Positions 29,859-42,040 of a DNA stretch of 64,000 nt are shown piece after piece. A program made the translations under genes and the position numbers. The notes under the pieces are model-generated. The model ran no database searches. It was not told the DNA's origin and saw only the letters and a program-made list of their open reading frames with translations. Positions within the stretch are counted from its first letter, which is position 1. Each line of letters starts with the position of its first letter. Source of the stretch: Oidiodendron maius Zn (lineage: Eukaryota > Ascomycota > Leotiomycetes > Myxotrichaceae); NCBI GenBank assembly GCA_000827325.1, contig KN832873.1:65037-129036 (forward strand), read 5' to 3'.

Positions 29859-31662
29859 ATGAGGTGCATTCTCAGCCTTCTATTATGTGTATTGTTGGCG
29901 GCTGAGCCTTCGGTGGCTGCCTTCTACTACCCCACAGCCCAAGTCTCGCTGCTGGACCACATCCTCGTTGACAACTGGGGAGCCTACGCCTCCAACTTTT
30001 CGTCTGCAATAACACCATGCACCAACTATGTGACGGAAGTAGGTGAGCCAGCACTCATCAGTGGGCGAACCACGGCTGCGCAATGGATACGCGTCGCATT
30101 CCACGACTATGTGACCGCCAATGTCACGGCAGGAACGGGCGGCCTTGATGCCAGTATTGGCTTTGAGACGCTTCGTAGCGAGAACTCCGGCAGCGCGATG
30201 AATGATAGTTTTACGTTCTGGCGCCCATTCATGAATGATGCAGTATCTAGTGAGTTTTCTCTGGTTCCGCAATATTGGAAATGGAATCGCATGCCAGTTC
30301 CCAGATCGGCTTTCAGGGTTCGGCAGTGTCATGGCGAGTTTACTAACTTTGGCAGTGTCTGATCTCGTTGCCATCGGAACGGTCATGTCCATGAGCCTCT
30401 GCGGGGGGCACAAACTTCCATTCCGGCCTGGGAGGGTCGACGCGATGGCGGCCGACCCAACCACTGGCGTTCCCGCACCAGAAACAGACCTCAACACCAC
30501 TCTGCTATACTTTGCAAGGGCTGGCTTTGACAGGTCAGATGCCATTGGCCTGACGGCGTGCGGTCATACAATGGGCTCTGTCCATCACGTAGGTCCAACA
30601 CCAAAATGAGGACAATAAGGGGCATTAATACCTCACAGGGCGGATTTCCAGACGTCGTGCCAGTATCGGCCGTGACCGCCAACAACACTAACGGTGGTAT
30701 CAACTTTGACACCACGCGCGGCGTATTTGATCCCCTCGTGGTGCATGAGTATATCGACTGGACTGGGCATATGGGCGGTCCGCTTGTCACTACAGACAAC
30801 GTGACCACTCGATCCGATCTCCGCCTCTATGAAAGCGACAGCAATTCCACCATGCGTGCTCTCTATGCGCAAGGGGAAGGATTCCTAGATACTTGTGTTA
30901 ATTTAATGGGCCGTATGGTTAATACCGTGCCCTCGGGCGTAACTTTGGGGGATCCCATCCAGCCAATGCTGATCAAGCCGATCAACGTAACCTATGACTT
31001 TAGTACCGATGGGAATCTGACGCTCTCGGGACGGATTAGGGTGAATAGAATTTCAGGCAAAGAAGATGTAACTGAGACTGACAATTCTGCAGGTCTTGAC
31101 ATCAGCCGGTGAAACTGCTCCATCATACTTAACGCTGAAGGCTGGTAGTTCTAATCAGCAGCTGACCTCCGAGGCTGAGACTGGCACTTCAGTTTTTGGT
31201 GCTAACATTAAATCGACAGCCTCAGCGTATGGAACGACGACGTACTTCCCATTTATAATCGCAGGAAGACAAACGGCAGGAGCTAAATCATTTACCATCT
31301 CTTGGCCAGGGCGGAAGACTGCAACGTTCCCAATCCAGGACGACGTCTTCGTAGTTCCAAGCGCTACGGAAATATCGGGAACGGTGATAAACGCAACTGT
31401 TGCAGCTCGCTCTGGGATCAATGGTGGGGCTTACAGTATCCAGATTGCCGCACCGACTGCGCAGATGGGGACCTTAGGACCTAAGGTAATCCGAGCAACG
31501 CTGAACATGAGGAGGCTTCCCGGTATGAACGATGGATATGCGCTGTGGCAAGGGTCGGTGGACTTGGGTAAGGTGCCAACAGGACTGGTTAGCGTTAGCG
31601 TCATGAGAGAAGGGGCTACTATCGACACGTTTATGGTTAATCCTGGGGCTGCTGGGTGGTAA
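29859..31662 (+). CDS. Secreted class-II-like haem peroxidase
   Basis: Four exons, 29859..30249, 30356..30588, 30639..31040 and 31093..31662; 531 aa. A signal peptide is visible (MRCILSLLLCVLLAAEPSVAA). The peroxidase fold shows the distal pair Arg78 and His82 (WIRVAFHDY) and the proximal His201 (TACGHTMGSVHH), with LVAIGTVMSMSLCGGHKLPF and PGRVDA between. This is the plant/fungal peroxidase superfamily (class II-like; AA2 grouping). Several N-x-S/T sites fit secretion. The C-terminal 200 residues are beta-rich and longer than in lignin or manganese peroxidases, as in the ascomycete branch. Substrate unknown. All introns are GT-AG with good donors, and intron 1 has a TACTAAC branch. Confidence 0.87.
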
Positions 31663-32150
31663 TTCCTCGTAGAACAGACGAGGCGCGGTGAAGGAGATAT
31701 TTGAAGATGAAGACAAAGATTGTAAGTAATGTCTTTGAACGTGTAGTTGGTTTATGTTTACGAGTCTCACGATGAAGCTCATCCATGGCCATGACATGGG
31801 TGTGTCCACCTCGTATTTGACGCCCTAGATATGCGAACTTACCCAGCGCTTGACATTGGGTGGGGTGTCACCCTAACACGTAGTATACCTCATTCGCTCA
31901 AGATGCGGAATAGGAGGGTTATTCCGGTGACGATAGGTGTGCCAAGCAGAAGTGGTGTTGGCACCGGAATAGATATACTGACTTTCCGTTATGATGAGAA
32001 ATGCAGCTCGCCACTATAGCCGTCTTTTTCTTCCCACCAGGGCAGCTAAGTAGCTTCTTCCAAATTACGGTATAAAGGTCCAGTCCCACAGAAGTATTCC
32101 GACTAGCGACAAGTAAAGCGCAAATTAAATTCTCTTTAGCCGACTTGATA
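31663..32150. other. Intergenic
   Basis: Spacer between the peroxidase and lyase genes; no recognised coding or RNA feature. Confidence 0.5.
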
Positions 32151-33673
32151 ATGGCTATTAGTGTACTTGATTCTTACCTTTTCAAGAACCTCTTCAGCTC
32201 AGATGCCATTCGCAGAGTTTTCTCGGACTCATCGTACACTCAGTATCTCATAAATGCCGAGACTGCCTTGGCTAGGGCCCAAGCGAAGGAGGGTGTAATA
32301 CCAGCACAAGCAGCCACTCTTATTACCATCAACTGTGTCCTATCGAAAGTAGAGTTTGTTCTCCTATTTCTGCTCCTGCTTTTGTTTACAAGGTCTGACA
32401 ACTACATCAGCGTTGACCTGTTAGCAAAAGAGACTTCAATTGTTGGATACCCAGTACTTCCGCTGGTGGAACAGCTCGTAGCCATGTGCCCTTTGGATGC
32501 TGGAAAGTATGTCCACTGGGGAGCGACAACCCAAGACATTATGGATTTAGGGTCTGTTCTGCAAATGCAGAAAGGGTTACAACTTATTAGGCAAGAGCTG
32601 GTTAGCTTGGTCCAGTGCCTGACGGCTATGTGTGTCAAATATCGAGACATGTAAGAAACTCCTCTGGTATCAATAACTTGCTTATAAAATCTGAGTGATT
32701 TTGTTTCAGACCAATGGCTGGTAGAACCCACCTTCAACACGCTTTGCCCATAACATTTGGATACAAGTGCGCTGTTTATCTCTCCTCGGTTCAGCGTCAC
32801 CTTAGCCGCCTTGACCAGCTCGAGCCTCGATGCCTTCTGGTGCAATTGGGAGGTGCTGTAGGGACGTTAGCTTCATTAGGAACAAGTAGTGTAGGAATAA
32901 GAGTTCGAAAAGCTCTAGCACAGGAGTTGGGTCTCTACGATACTAACATCACCTGGCATGTTGCTCGAGATGGTATTGCGGAGATCATCAATTTCCTCGC
33001 TTTGGTAGGAGCATCATTGGGGAAAGTGGCCCTGGACCTGATTCTTATGTCTTCGACAGAGATTGGGGAGGTTTCAGAGCCATTCGTGCCGCATCGTGGC
33101 GCGTCCTCAACAATGCCGCAGAAACGAAATCCTATCTCAAGCGAACTCATTCTGGCTGCATCTAAAGTATTGAAATCTAACGCATCCATAGTTCTTGATG
33201 CAATGGTTTCGGATTTCGAACGTGCCTCTGGTCCATGGCACTTGGAGTGGATCGCAATTCCTGAATCATTTATCCTCGCGCATGGCGCATTACAGCAAAC
33301 GGTGTTTGTAGCGTCAGAATTGTGTGTTAATAATTCGAAAATGTTGCAAAACCTTAGCTTATCTCGAGGCCTGATCGCAGCTGAAGCGGTAATGATGGCA
33401 TTGGCAAAGCATACAGGTCGTCAACAAGCGCACAGCATCGTCTATAATGCCTGCAAGACGTGTATAGAGACAAACCAGAACCTTGCTGATATACTGATTG
33501 GCATCAAGGATGTTCAAGACACCCTCACCGCAGAAGATTTAAGGCATTTGTGCGATCCAATTAACTATCTGGGGAGTTGTCAAGTAATGATTGACAATGT
33601 TGTTAACGCAACTAAAGGTGTTCTTCTTAAAAAGGCTTGGCTGGGACCTATCACAAATGGTGACCAAGAATAG
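32151..33673 (+). CDS. Fumarase/aspartase-superfamily lyase (3-carboxymuconate cycloisomerase / adenylosuccinate lyase-like)
   Basis: Exons 32151..32650 and 32710..33673 (intron with GTAAGA donor and TTTCAG acceptor) give 487 aa; the frame runs 6 nt further 5' without an ATG. Family landmarks: HWGATTQDIMD, MAGRTHLQHALPITFGYK and the superfamily signature SSTMPQKRNP with its catalytic loop. Members eliminate fumarate or lactonise carboxymuconate. This subgroup resembles bacterial-type 3-carboxy-cis,cis-muconate cycloisomerase, but substrate cannot be fixed from sequence. A hydrophobic 19-residue insertion (about residues 64-82, FVLLFLLLLLF) sits where relatives have none. It reads like an unspliced T-rich intron, yet I found no GT/AG pair that removes it in frame. 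It is the first gene of the apparent catabolic set. Confidence 0.82.
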
Positions 33674-34044
33674 TCGTACATATAGTTATATATTAAATGA
33701 ATGACGTTCGATAACCATAGGGATTTTTTTCTCTGCTTCATCAAGGTCTGCTTGAAGCTGGTGGTGATATGTCAGTCAAACTAAGAGGCAGTGGTGATTA
33801 CTGGACACCATCGTCAGGGTAAGTTTTGACATGTGGAGCTGCCGCGAATCACGGCGAAGAGTGCAATCCCGGATGGTCGTTTTCGGGATAAGAGACAACC
33901 TGGTTAGCTTGCACACGGCCAGCATCTGTTCGGCTAATTTTGTAGGTATCACAGTAACATAGTCACTTAAAACAATATTAAATCCTCTTATACCAGTAAC
34001 ATAATTATTCTTTATTGTCGATCTGGAATAACCCCGCCATTCCA

Positions 34045-35498
34045 ATGAGAAATATGCCCAGCTCTTTGTTTTCAGACCTTCCGATCATACAGCCGGATGA
34101 GGGGTTTCCCTTACTAGCTGACTTTGAAAGTGACACAAGCAATAAGAAGGTAAGCCTGGGAGCCGGTGTGTACAGAGATGAGGATGAGCTTCCGTGGATC
34201 TTGCCGGTAGTGAAAAAGGTAGGTATCCAACATGTTCACTAGTATCTAGTCCTGATGAAAATAAAATTAGGCGGAAGATAGATTAAGGAAAGATCCATCT
34301 ACAAACCATGAATATCTTCCAGTTGAAGGGTTGCCCTCTTTCATTTCGCATGCTCGAGATCTAGCCCTGGGTACAATATCGGGTTGTGATGCTCTTTCGA
34401 TTATATCAATACAAACCATATCTGGTACAGGTGCCAATCATTTAGGGGTGCGATTTGTCGCGGAAAATCTAAAACCACGACGGGTTTGGATATCTGATCA
34501 AACATGGGCCAACCACAGCCTGTTATGGTATTTGGTCGGAGAAGTTCAACAGAGCTTCTACCCATACTTTGACCCTGTTAGCAGAGGCTTTGACTTTGCA
34601 GGAATGATGACAAAGCTGGAGAAGGAAGCTATGGCAGGTGATATCATTATATTACATGCTTGCGCCCACAATCCCACAGGGGTGGATCCATCGAGGAAGC
34701 AGTGGGAGAGTATCGCAGATCTGTGCGAGAAGAAACAACTATTTCCCTTTTTTGATTCTGCGTAGTAAGCTCGGTTTCTGCAATATGAGACTGACTTGCT
34801 GACAGCTGTAGCCAGGGCCTCGCTACAGGTGATGTCGATGATGACGCTTGGGCTGTAAGGCATTTCTTTCGCCGTGGCACGATTGAAATGTGTATTGCAC
34901 AGTCTTTCTCTAAAAATTTCGGTCTTTACGGCGAGCGAGTTGGGGCTCTGCACCTCATTACTCATATACCTCAAGCGGCAGTGAGAGCGAGAAGTCAGCT
35001 CGTGAGACTCCAACGAGGAGAGATTTCTACTCCCCCAGCCTACGGCGCAAAGATAGTAGCGACAGTCCTTGGGGATGTCGACCTTCGACATGAGTGGGAA
35101 GCCGACCTGAAAACCATGACTTCGCGACTAGGAGGCATGAGACAGGCCTTATACTCGCAGCTGATAAATCTAGGAACACCAGGGAATTGGGAACATCTTA
35201 GATTGCAGGTATGAGCTGACCCATCTACACGTTTCAGTTAAAGTCCGGTGGATGCACGTGTTAAATGTCTTCTCATTTAGATTGGCATGTTCTCCTACTC
35301 GGGCTTGACGAAGATGCAAGTGGACGCATTGAAATCAAGGTTTCACATTTTTGCTTATAGCTCGGGTCGTATATCAATTGCTGGACGTGAGTAGAGCCTC
35401 AAAGCTTCAGGTTTTTCTGACTCGTAGATCGTCTAGTAACTCCAAGAAATATCGATTACGTCGCCGCGGCTATTGACTCAGTTGTGCGGGAGGTTTGA
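34045..35498 (+). CDS. Aspartate aminotransferase-like (class I PLP transaminase)
   Basis: Five exons, 34045..34218, 34271..34764, 34812..35208, 35281..35386 and 35428..35498, giving 413 aa, the normal size. Landmarks: VSLGAGVYRDEDELPWILPVV, SGTGANHLG, HACAHNPTGVDP, FFDSAYQGLATGD (rebuilt across intron 2 with a GTAAGC donor), PLP lysine Lys257 in QSFSKNFGLYGER, and MFSYSGLTKMQV. The enzyme interconverts aspartate/2-oxoglutarate and oxaloacetate/glutamate; the exact amino-acid preference is not certain for this paralogue. The clustering with lyase, dehydrogenase and aldolase suggests it handles an amino group from a pathway intermediate. No mitochondrial leader is evident. Confidence 0.88.
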
Positions 35499-35654
35499 GG
35501 CATCGCATGCGAAGAGTTCTTCAAATCTTCATTGGTGCATCTATGTATTCACAGAAAATGCATCAATAGGCTAAACTCAATTACAGTGATAAAATAAAGG
35601 AGGATAAATGTGAAGTTTTGTGGCCTCTTCTGCATTGTGTAGTACTCTCATTTA

Positions 35655-36707
35655 TCAAAGTTGATTTAGGGGGGTCAATGGACGTCCATTCTTCCCGAAA
35701 AAGAACTCTTCCAGATTGTCCAGACACCCTCTTTCAAAATTCCGCCAGCTCGATTTTGAGCAAACTCCAATATGAGGCAGCAAGGTCGTCATGTAGTTGT
35801 CCTTTAAGTCCGGGTGGAGACTGGGCTCATTTTCATGAACGTCAGCAGCCCAGCCTACCACTTTGCCGCTGCTCAATGCCGCCACGAGGGCATCCTCATC
35901 CACTAGCTTTCCCCGGGCAACATTTATTATTCTAAGACCAGACGGTTTCGCCAGCGCGAATTGAGGTGCTGATAGCATATGTCGTGTTGCAGCGGTGTAA
36001 GGACATGCTAAACATATGCAGTCAGCCACTCTCACCAAACCTTCAAGAGTCGCATGGTAAGTTGCCCCTTCTGGGAGAGTAGCTTCTGCAGAGCGCTTCA
36101 CATGCGGATTGTGGTAGTGGATTTTCATTCGCAATGCAGACGCCGCCTTTTGTGCAATAGCTAGTCCTATGTCCCCTAACCCTACAATGCCGAGAATGTG
36201 GTTGGAAGGGTCTTGGGATATTGTTCCAAGTTGTCGGCTACGTGTCCATTGATCGGTTCGCATGCAGTGTTCGCCGAAAGAATAATAGCGATAAGCACTG
36301 AGGATGAGATAGAGTCCAGTGTTTGCTACAGCTTCCGTCGCGCCGTTCGGCGTGTTACAATACCAGATGCCGGCCTTTGTTAATGCGGCTAGATCAACAG
36401 AGTCATAACCGTGACCGGTGCAACAGATCAGCTTTAGTGATGGTGGATAGTTGCCAATAAAGCTTTGTTGAAAAATTCTAGTGTCGATAAATGGACCACC
36501 ATTGCGCCAGCCTGTTCGAACAATCGCCTCGATATGTGCGTATTGTCCCCCCGGTCGTAAACGAGAGATGAACATATCAAGGTCCTCCCCACAGTCGTAG
36601 ACAATGATATTGAAGGTGTCGGCCACCCTTTGCCACTGCACATCATCAATCTCTCGTACTGGAGATGCAATAAGGAGGAGAGTCGGTTTGCGCATTCTGA
36701 CTTGCAT
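35655..36707 (-). CDS. D-isomer-specific 2-hydroxyacid dehydrogenase
   Basis: Single exon, 350 aa, from ATG 36707 (MQVRMRKPTLLLI). The N-terminal substrate domain is followed by an NAD(P)-binding Rossmann core with GIVGLGDIGLAIAQ (GxGxxG). The catalytic set is present: Arg in INVARGKLVDEDAL, Glu in VHENEPSLHPDL and His in LLPHIG. The family reduces 2-keto acids to D-2-hydroxyacids (glyoxylate/hydroxypyruvate reductase or phosphoglycerate dehydrogenase-like); the substrate is unknown. It is convergent with the aminotransferase gene, 156 bp from its stop. Confidence 0.88.
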   Translation of the reverse strand: MQVRMRKPTLLLIASPVREIDDVQWQRVADTFNIIVYDCGEDLDMFISRLRPGGQYAHIEAIVRTGWRNGGPFIDTRIFQQSFIGNYPPSLKLICCTGHGYDSVDLAALTKAGIWYCNTPNGATEAVANTGLYLILSAYRYYSFGEHCMRTDQWTRSRQLGTISQDPSNHILGIVGLGDIGLAIAQKAASALRMKIHYHNPHVKRSAEATLPEGATYHATLEGLVRVADCICLACPYTAATRHMLSAPQFALAKPSGLRIINVARGKLVDEDALVAALSSGKVVGWAADVHENEPSLHPDLKDNYMTTLLPHIGVCSKSSWRNFERGCLDNLEEFFFGKNGRPLTPLNQL

Positions 36708-37195
36708 GTCAATTGAAAGCGAAAGCAGCTCGGGAAATAGTTATGTTTCTGGTGTCGACTACATGATGACAAATAAAATGTCGTTCATATTTTGATTTAA
36801 CTTTTGTAAATTATGGATGTCTCTCAAGTTGCACCGCCAAGCAGACCGATAGATCTGCAATTCGGAATAGGCCGGAATAGCGGATGGCCGGGTCAGTGAA
36901 TGTATAATCCAAAGAATGCTGGGATACCAATGCCGGGAATATTTTCCCTCATTACACACCCTCCGCAACGCCTAAAACACTCCTGTATGGCTACCTCGTA
37001 CAGTGGGCGATGCACCCGGCGGTCTGAATGGTCCAGGAAGGAGTTGGCCGGGTTAGGGTGGAATAAGGATGGGATTGAGCGGAATTGTACTGTTACGTTT
37101 ATGCGATTCCATATGTGGTTTATAGTTCATTTAACTGTGATTCAACACCTCTTCGTAACCAAACAACTTTATTTGACACTATACACATCAGAAAT

Positions 37196-38144
37196 ATGGC
37201 ACCATCAGCAGTAACCTTAGAAACTACACAGCGGAAGACTACTTCTGTCAAGGATCACAAGTTGAACGATGTTAACACAACTACCGAAAATGACTCTCAA
37301 GCCATTCCTGGATTTAAATATGGTGGAGTCCCATTATCTGGCACTCAAACCAAACCTATAATACAAATCCGCATCCCACACTTCACGAATCTCATTCACG
37401 AACGCGCCTTCCGCAAACTTCATCATGCTGTGGCCCTCCGTTGGCTGGGCTCACAGGGCTACAACAATGAAGGCGCTGGTGGGCACGTCACTGTGCGCGA
37501 TCCGATCCTTACTGATCATTTCTGGATGAACCCGCACGGGAAATCTTTCTCTTATATACTGCCAGATGATTTATGTCTGGTTAATGATCAGGGGGAGGTC
37601 GTTGAGGGGGGAAATATGCATGCCGTAAACCCCGCAGGCTTCTCGATACATGCTGCAGTTCACAAAGCCAGGCCAGATATCTTAGCGGTGGTACATTGCC
37701 ATAGTGTACCGAGCAAGGCATTTTCAGCATTAGGTTGCATGCTTGAGCCCATTAACCAGGATGCGTGTCGGTATGCTGGACGTCTGACAATTTACTTGAA
37801 GGCACTTGCTGACGTGGGCTAGCTTCTACAATAACCATTCGATGTACGCCGATTTCGGCGGGATTGCCTTCAAGCGCGAGGAAGGGGAGCGCATTGCAGC
37901 TGCTCTCGGTAGCACAAAGGCCGTCATTCTACGTAATCACGGCATCCTAATAGTGGCAAAGTCGGTTGATGCCGCCGCATTCTTGTTTGGGGCTATGGAT
38001 AGGTGTATTCAGGCACAACTCATAGCAGACGCTGCAGCAGCTGGGCGAGGGACACAAACACTCAAGATTGAGCATGAGGAGGCTGATTACACACGAAGTG
38101 TTTATACTGACGAGATGGAGTATATTATGTTTCAGCCTGCGTGA
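37196..38144 (+). CDS. Class II aldolase/adducin-domain protein
   Basis: Exons 37196..37770 and 37823..38144 (52-bp intron, GTATGC donor, TAG acceptor) give 298 aa. The ATG at 37196 was chosen because upstream codons lack homology. Landmarks: HHAVALRWLGSQGYNNEGAG, GHVTVRDP, HFWMNPHGKSFSYILPDDL, the zinc-type VVHCHSVPSKAFSALG (H-x-H) and VILRNHGILIVAK. The splice restores DACRFYNNHSMYADFGG. Members are zinc aldolases (L-fuculose-phosphate type) or related lyases of unknown substrate in fungi. The gene lies between the dehydrogenase (divergent) and the Zn2Cys6 regulator. Confidence 0.85.
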
Positions 38145-39368
38145 GTTGTCTTCTCTTCCATAATGCTTGTGGGACTAGGTAATAATTGTAGCAGCTTTGA
38201 GGATATTGTTCGGTCTTCAAATGGGGAACTTTCTATGATATCCAGAGGCGAACTCCCCAGAGATTAATCGGCCTGTCTCAATGTTAGATAACTCCTACTT
38301 CGGACACACACAAGCCCATGAGATGTAGCCAGTGAAGTAATTTTGCCGATCAGTGCCGGTAGAGCAGGTCGCCACGATTGCGCATTTGTCAGTATATCCA
38401 CGGCGGCAATTCATATGCATTTTTTACTCGCCTTAATCTTAGCACTGGGTGCATTCAGTTAGCTCCAGTATCTTGATGGTCACTTGAGAAATATGCTCAT
38501 TTACCATTGTAACATTTGAATCAAGGCGCTCGTGTAGGTATTGTGTGCTAAGTTCGCAAGCCAGGTAGGAACAAATCTTTGCGAGGAGTTGAGTTAAATG
38601 AGTATAAACCGCAAAAGGGTTTGATAAATGCAGTCCGATTCCATTTTTGACCCTTCTGTCTGGATTAATGTTTCTTGGTTCCGGAGAGAGAATCCAAATT
38701 TCCATATTTTTGGTCAGGTTCTCTTCGCTTCGGCTTGGTGTTGTTGAGAAGCGGCGGTGGCCATTCCTATTTAATCCATTCTTGCTTGAACAATAAGAAG
38801 CTGAAATTTAATTCTAATCATGATAGTCTAAACGTTTATGCTCTTGTCGCACAGTGTATGGATAATAATTGAGAAGTTTAGTGGTGGAATCATAATTGCT
38901 TGGTAGGCATCTGTTTACATGCTCAGTTGGAGACAGCCTACAAATCATACATATAACAGCCATGGGAAAGTGCCGTGGTATCAACGTAATCGCACGCAAA
39001 GTAATAGAACTAAATACGAAAACAACAACAGGTTAGAGAACCTTTTTGATTATGTCTTGCTGCCAGGCGTAAAGGTGGGGTCTTGATGTTCACGCACCAT
39101 ACGAAACATTACTGCAGTGATTTGTCATAAATATTACTTCGTCTTTGTATTTCGGCGCAGACAACATATGAAGGGCCATTCGTGAATCTTTGAGCATTCC
39201 ATTTCATCCAGGCTCCCAGGTACCTCCAACATTCTCTGTGCACTGTATACTTCACAGTCACTGTTATTGCGGTCCCCCCCACGTGACTTAGCCTATCCCC
39301 ATCAACTAGGTCGCAGAAGAATTTATACGTCCAACCTTTCGCAGAACAGTCAAGCCCGTGAAGCTGCA
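38145..39368. other. Intergenic / upstream region of the Zn2Cys6 gene
   Basis: About 1.2 kb without a supported gene. Frames 38439-38705 (minus) and 39109-39504 (minus) have no recognised motif; the second overlaps the regulator's first exon antisense. Confidence 0.5.
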
Positions 39369-42040
39369 ATGAGCGATGCATTTGATATAGGCGATAATTG
39401 GTCGAACCGTATATCGATAAGTCTGGATCCAATGCCACTGCAGCCCATCGGTTGGTCAAATCAAGTCTGGTAGGAGTTACTTCGCTGCTAACCCAGACAC
39501 CCATTTACATACCTAATTATATCCTAGCTAACACTCTATTTCTGCACACAGTGACCGTTGCAGAATGTATGCCCTCCTTGTATGGCTGCGCTCTTTGTGA
39601 TGCCTTAGACTGATATGTGTGTGAAGAAAGAAGGTTAAATGTGACGGGTTACTCCCATCAGTATACTTTCTCTATGCGCTAATCTGCTGTTGCTGGAAGC
39701 TAAGAACCCAACAGTGTAGCAAGTGTTGTGCCGCAGGGCAAAATTGTACTACATCAGTGCAGCTGCGTCGTAAAACAACTCCGCGAGGGTAGGTACTCTC
39801 AACACCTATGAACAATCATGCATCTGAAGAGTAGGATAGTTACTCGAGCCCAAAATCTCATCAGATTGACGAGCTTGCGACCCAAATGGCCAGCAGTAGG
39901 GAAAAGTTGCGACATGCTGCTGAGACAGAACAGAAACTGCGCCAGGAACTCAAGGAAAAAGACCAAGAGTTGGAAAAGCTCCGCGCCTTACAATCTGCTA
40001 ATGCCGTTTCTTCCTCCGCCGCTGAGCCAGCATATAATCGTACGGCGGATAGACAAAACATTCAATCAAGTCTTGGAAAACGGCCATGGTGTCAGGATTC
40101 AGATCCAGGTCCCACGATTACTCATATGGGCCGCCTTGTACCGAATGGTGCAGGGATTGAGTATTTCGCTGGATCCACGACTGGTGTTCATTTCGTTCTA
40201 TCTGTACAGAGCCAGTATCAGAAAGCCTTCAAGACTGATGAAACATTCCCAGAAGCCTTTCTCTGCGTCCACTCTTTCGATTCATATCCAACAGTGGCCT
40301 CCAACCATGCTCGGGAAGGAGCTGACACTAGCATATCGAAAAGCACTCTGGAGCTCGAGATAGGTCTCACTGTCATGAACGCCCACCTTTACCGGTCGGA
40401 GGTGGACAATTATTTCAATAACCTAGCATGCTTCTATCCAATCTTGGCTAAGAAGCAGTTCTACGAGAGCTTCGATAACCTTCATGATTCATTGTCTGCT
40501 GGTGAATCAAATCCCGAAGAAGAAGCTTTCGAATTCCAACTGTACTCCATTTTAGCACTCAATTCTTTCTATGATTATACTAAATCAGCGATATCTGATC
40601 TTCCATCTAGTGCGATGTTGAATCTAGCGACCAAATTTCAACGGACATTACAATTCCGTCTTCCTCAAATTATCTCTAATGGAAGCCTTTCTTGTCTTCA
40701 AGGATTGTTACTGTACCTTCTATTTGCTCAAGCAACTTCTCAACATGCCCTAGCGATCCAACTCAACGGCATGACTGTCAGAATAGCTCAACTTCTAGGG
40801 CTCCATCGTCACTCCAGGCGGTTTCAGTTTACGACCGGTGAAACAGAAATTAGGAAGCGCATATGGTCATGTGTTTATATATTAGACGTGTATGTTCAAG
40901 TCTGTCTTTGAATAAGTGAAGGGGTCATTTTAAGACTATCGCAGATATACTAGCATTTTTCTCGGCATGCCTCGCCTAACACAAGACTCTGATGTAGATA
41001 CCGATCTACCAGTGGAAGCTGACATAGATGATATGTCAGTTTCACAAATTCCTTACACCCTACCTGGAGAAGACCCCGAGTTCAGTTTGTTCATGGATCA
41101 TATGCGGATTAGCCGGATCTTATTCGACTGCCTCGATCAGTTGTATACCACAAAACGCAGACGTGGGGGGATTCAGAAAATTCTCCGTCTTGACCGGCGG
41201 CTGTTAGTATGGAAAGAGAATCTGAAGGGTGGAAGAGACATAATGGCAGCCATATTGGAAGACCTTAACAAAGAAAACAAGCCTCTGAAAGACCAACTGA
41301 CCCAAATTATGGTGGAAAGCCCGCTAGCCTTATGGACGCATCTTCTAGCAGAGCTAGCGACTGTGCTCATACATAGGCCAGCCCTCACTTTTGATCCTAA
41401 AAGCCCGCAGTTCTCTCAAAGTCTTCAAAGATGCGTAGAGGCGTCTGCAAACATTATTATCCTTCGGGCAATGCATGATGCTAATAGTTGGCTCTTTAAT
41501 ATGTGGCCTCTAGGCAGTCAAATCCTTCTCCAAAGCGCGTTGATGCTGTTGTTCAATTACTGGCACAGCAGGACTGGGCCATCGTGCGGACGATCAGCTA
41601 AGGCCGGCTCAGAGAACACACAGAGCTTAGTGGATATTACTGTAGATGTGCTCAGGCGTCAGCATCATGCCTTTGTAGCTTCGTCGACTCAGTCTCCAGT
41701 TGCTGAATTTCTATATCATTTGAGAATGAAATCATTTCAGAACAATTTGTCGCTTCAACCAATAGTCCAGGTCACTCCAGATGCAGCATCTCAGTTAAGC
41801 TTAGGTTTACCAAACCCACTACACGCACCACCCGCTATATCTGGCTCTATATTTGGGGAAAGAGACATGCAAGGTTCTGTCGTCGAAGGCAATGAGTTAG
41901 AATTGTTACACTATGAATCAGGCCCGAGTAATTTGGTGGATCCTTTCTCCGCCTGGGAACCAGGGCAATTACAGGAACTCAACTCCTTTGATACGACAAC
42001 CTGGATTGATACTGTCTTCCACTCCAATCAAATGAACTAA
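39369..42040 (+). CDS. Zn(II)2Cys6 transcription factor with fungal_trans domain
   Basis: Six exons, 39369..39469, 39552..39566, 39627..39660, 39715..39788, 39840..40889 and 40945..42040; 2,370 nt, 789 aa. Joining the small exons rebuilds a perfect zinc cluster spread over four of them: CDRC-x6-C-x6-C-x2-C-x6-C (CDRCRIKKVKC, DGLLPSCSKC, CAAGQNC). Exon 2 is only 15 bp. A linker and coiled coil (EQKLRQELKEKDQELEKL) follow, then a middle homology region typical of fungal_trans (SCLQGLLLYLLFAQATSQ, LGLHRHSRRFQF, RKRIWSCVYILDVYTSIFLG). The last join is at a GTATGT donor. Such proteins bind CGG half-sites and regulate clustered genes; the position next to the catabolic enzymes suggests it controls them. 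The frame is intact. Confidence 0.88.

Noticed and set aside
29883-30545. 220-codon minus ORF
   Set aside because: Antisense of the peroxidase exons, which carry signal peptide, distal and proximal His.
34558-35091. 177-codon minus ORF
   Set aside because: Antisense to the aminotransferase exons, with no family signal.
39109-39504. 131-codon minus ORF
   Set aside because: Overlaps the first exon of the Zn2Cys6 gene antisense and has no recognised motif.
39818-40363. 181-codon plus ORF in another frame of the regulator
   Set aside because: Wrong frame relative to the coiled coil and fungal_trans domain; no zinc cluster.
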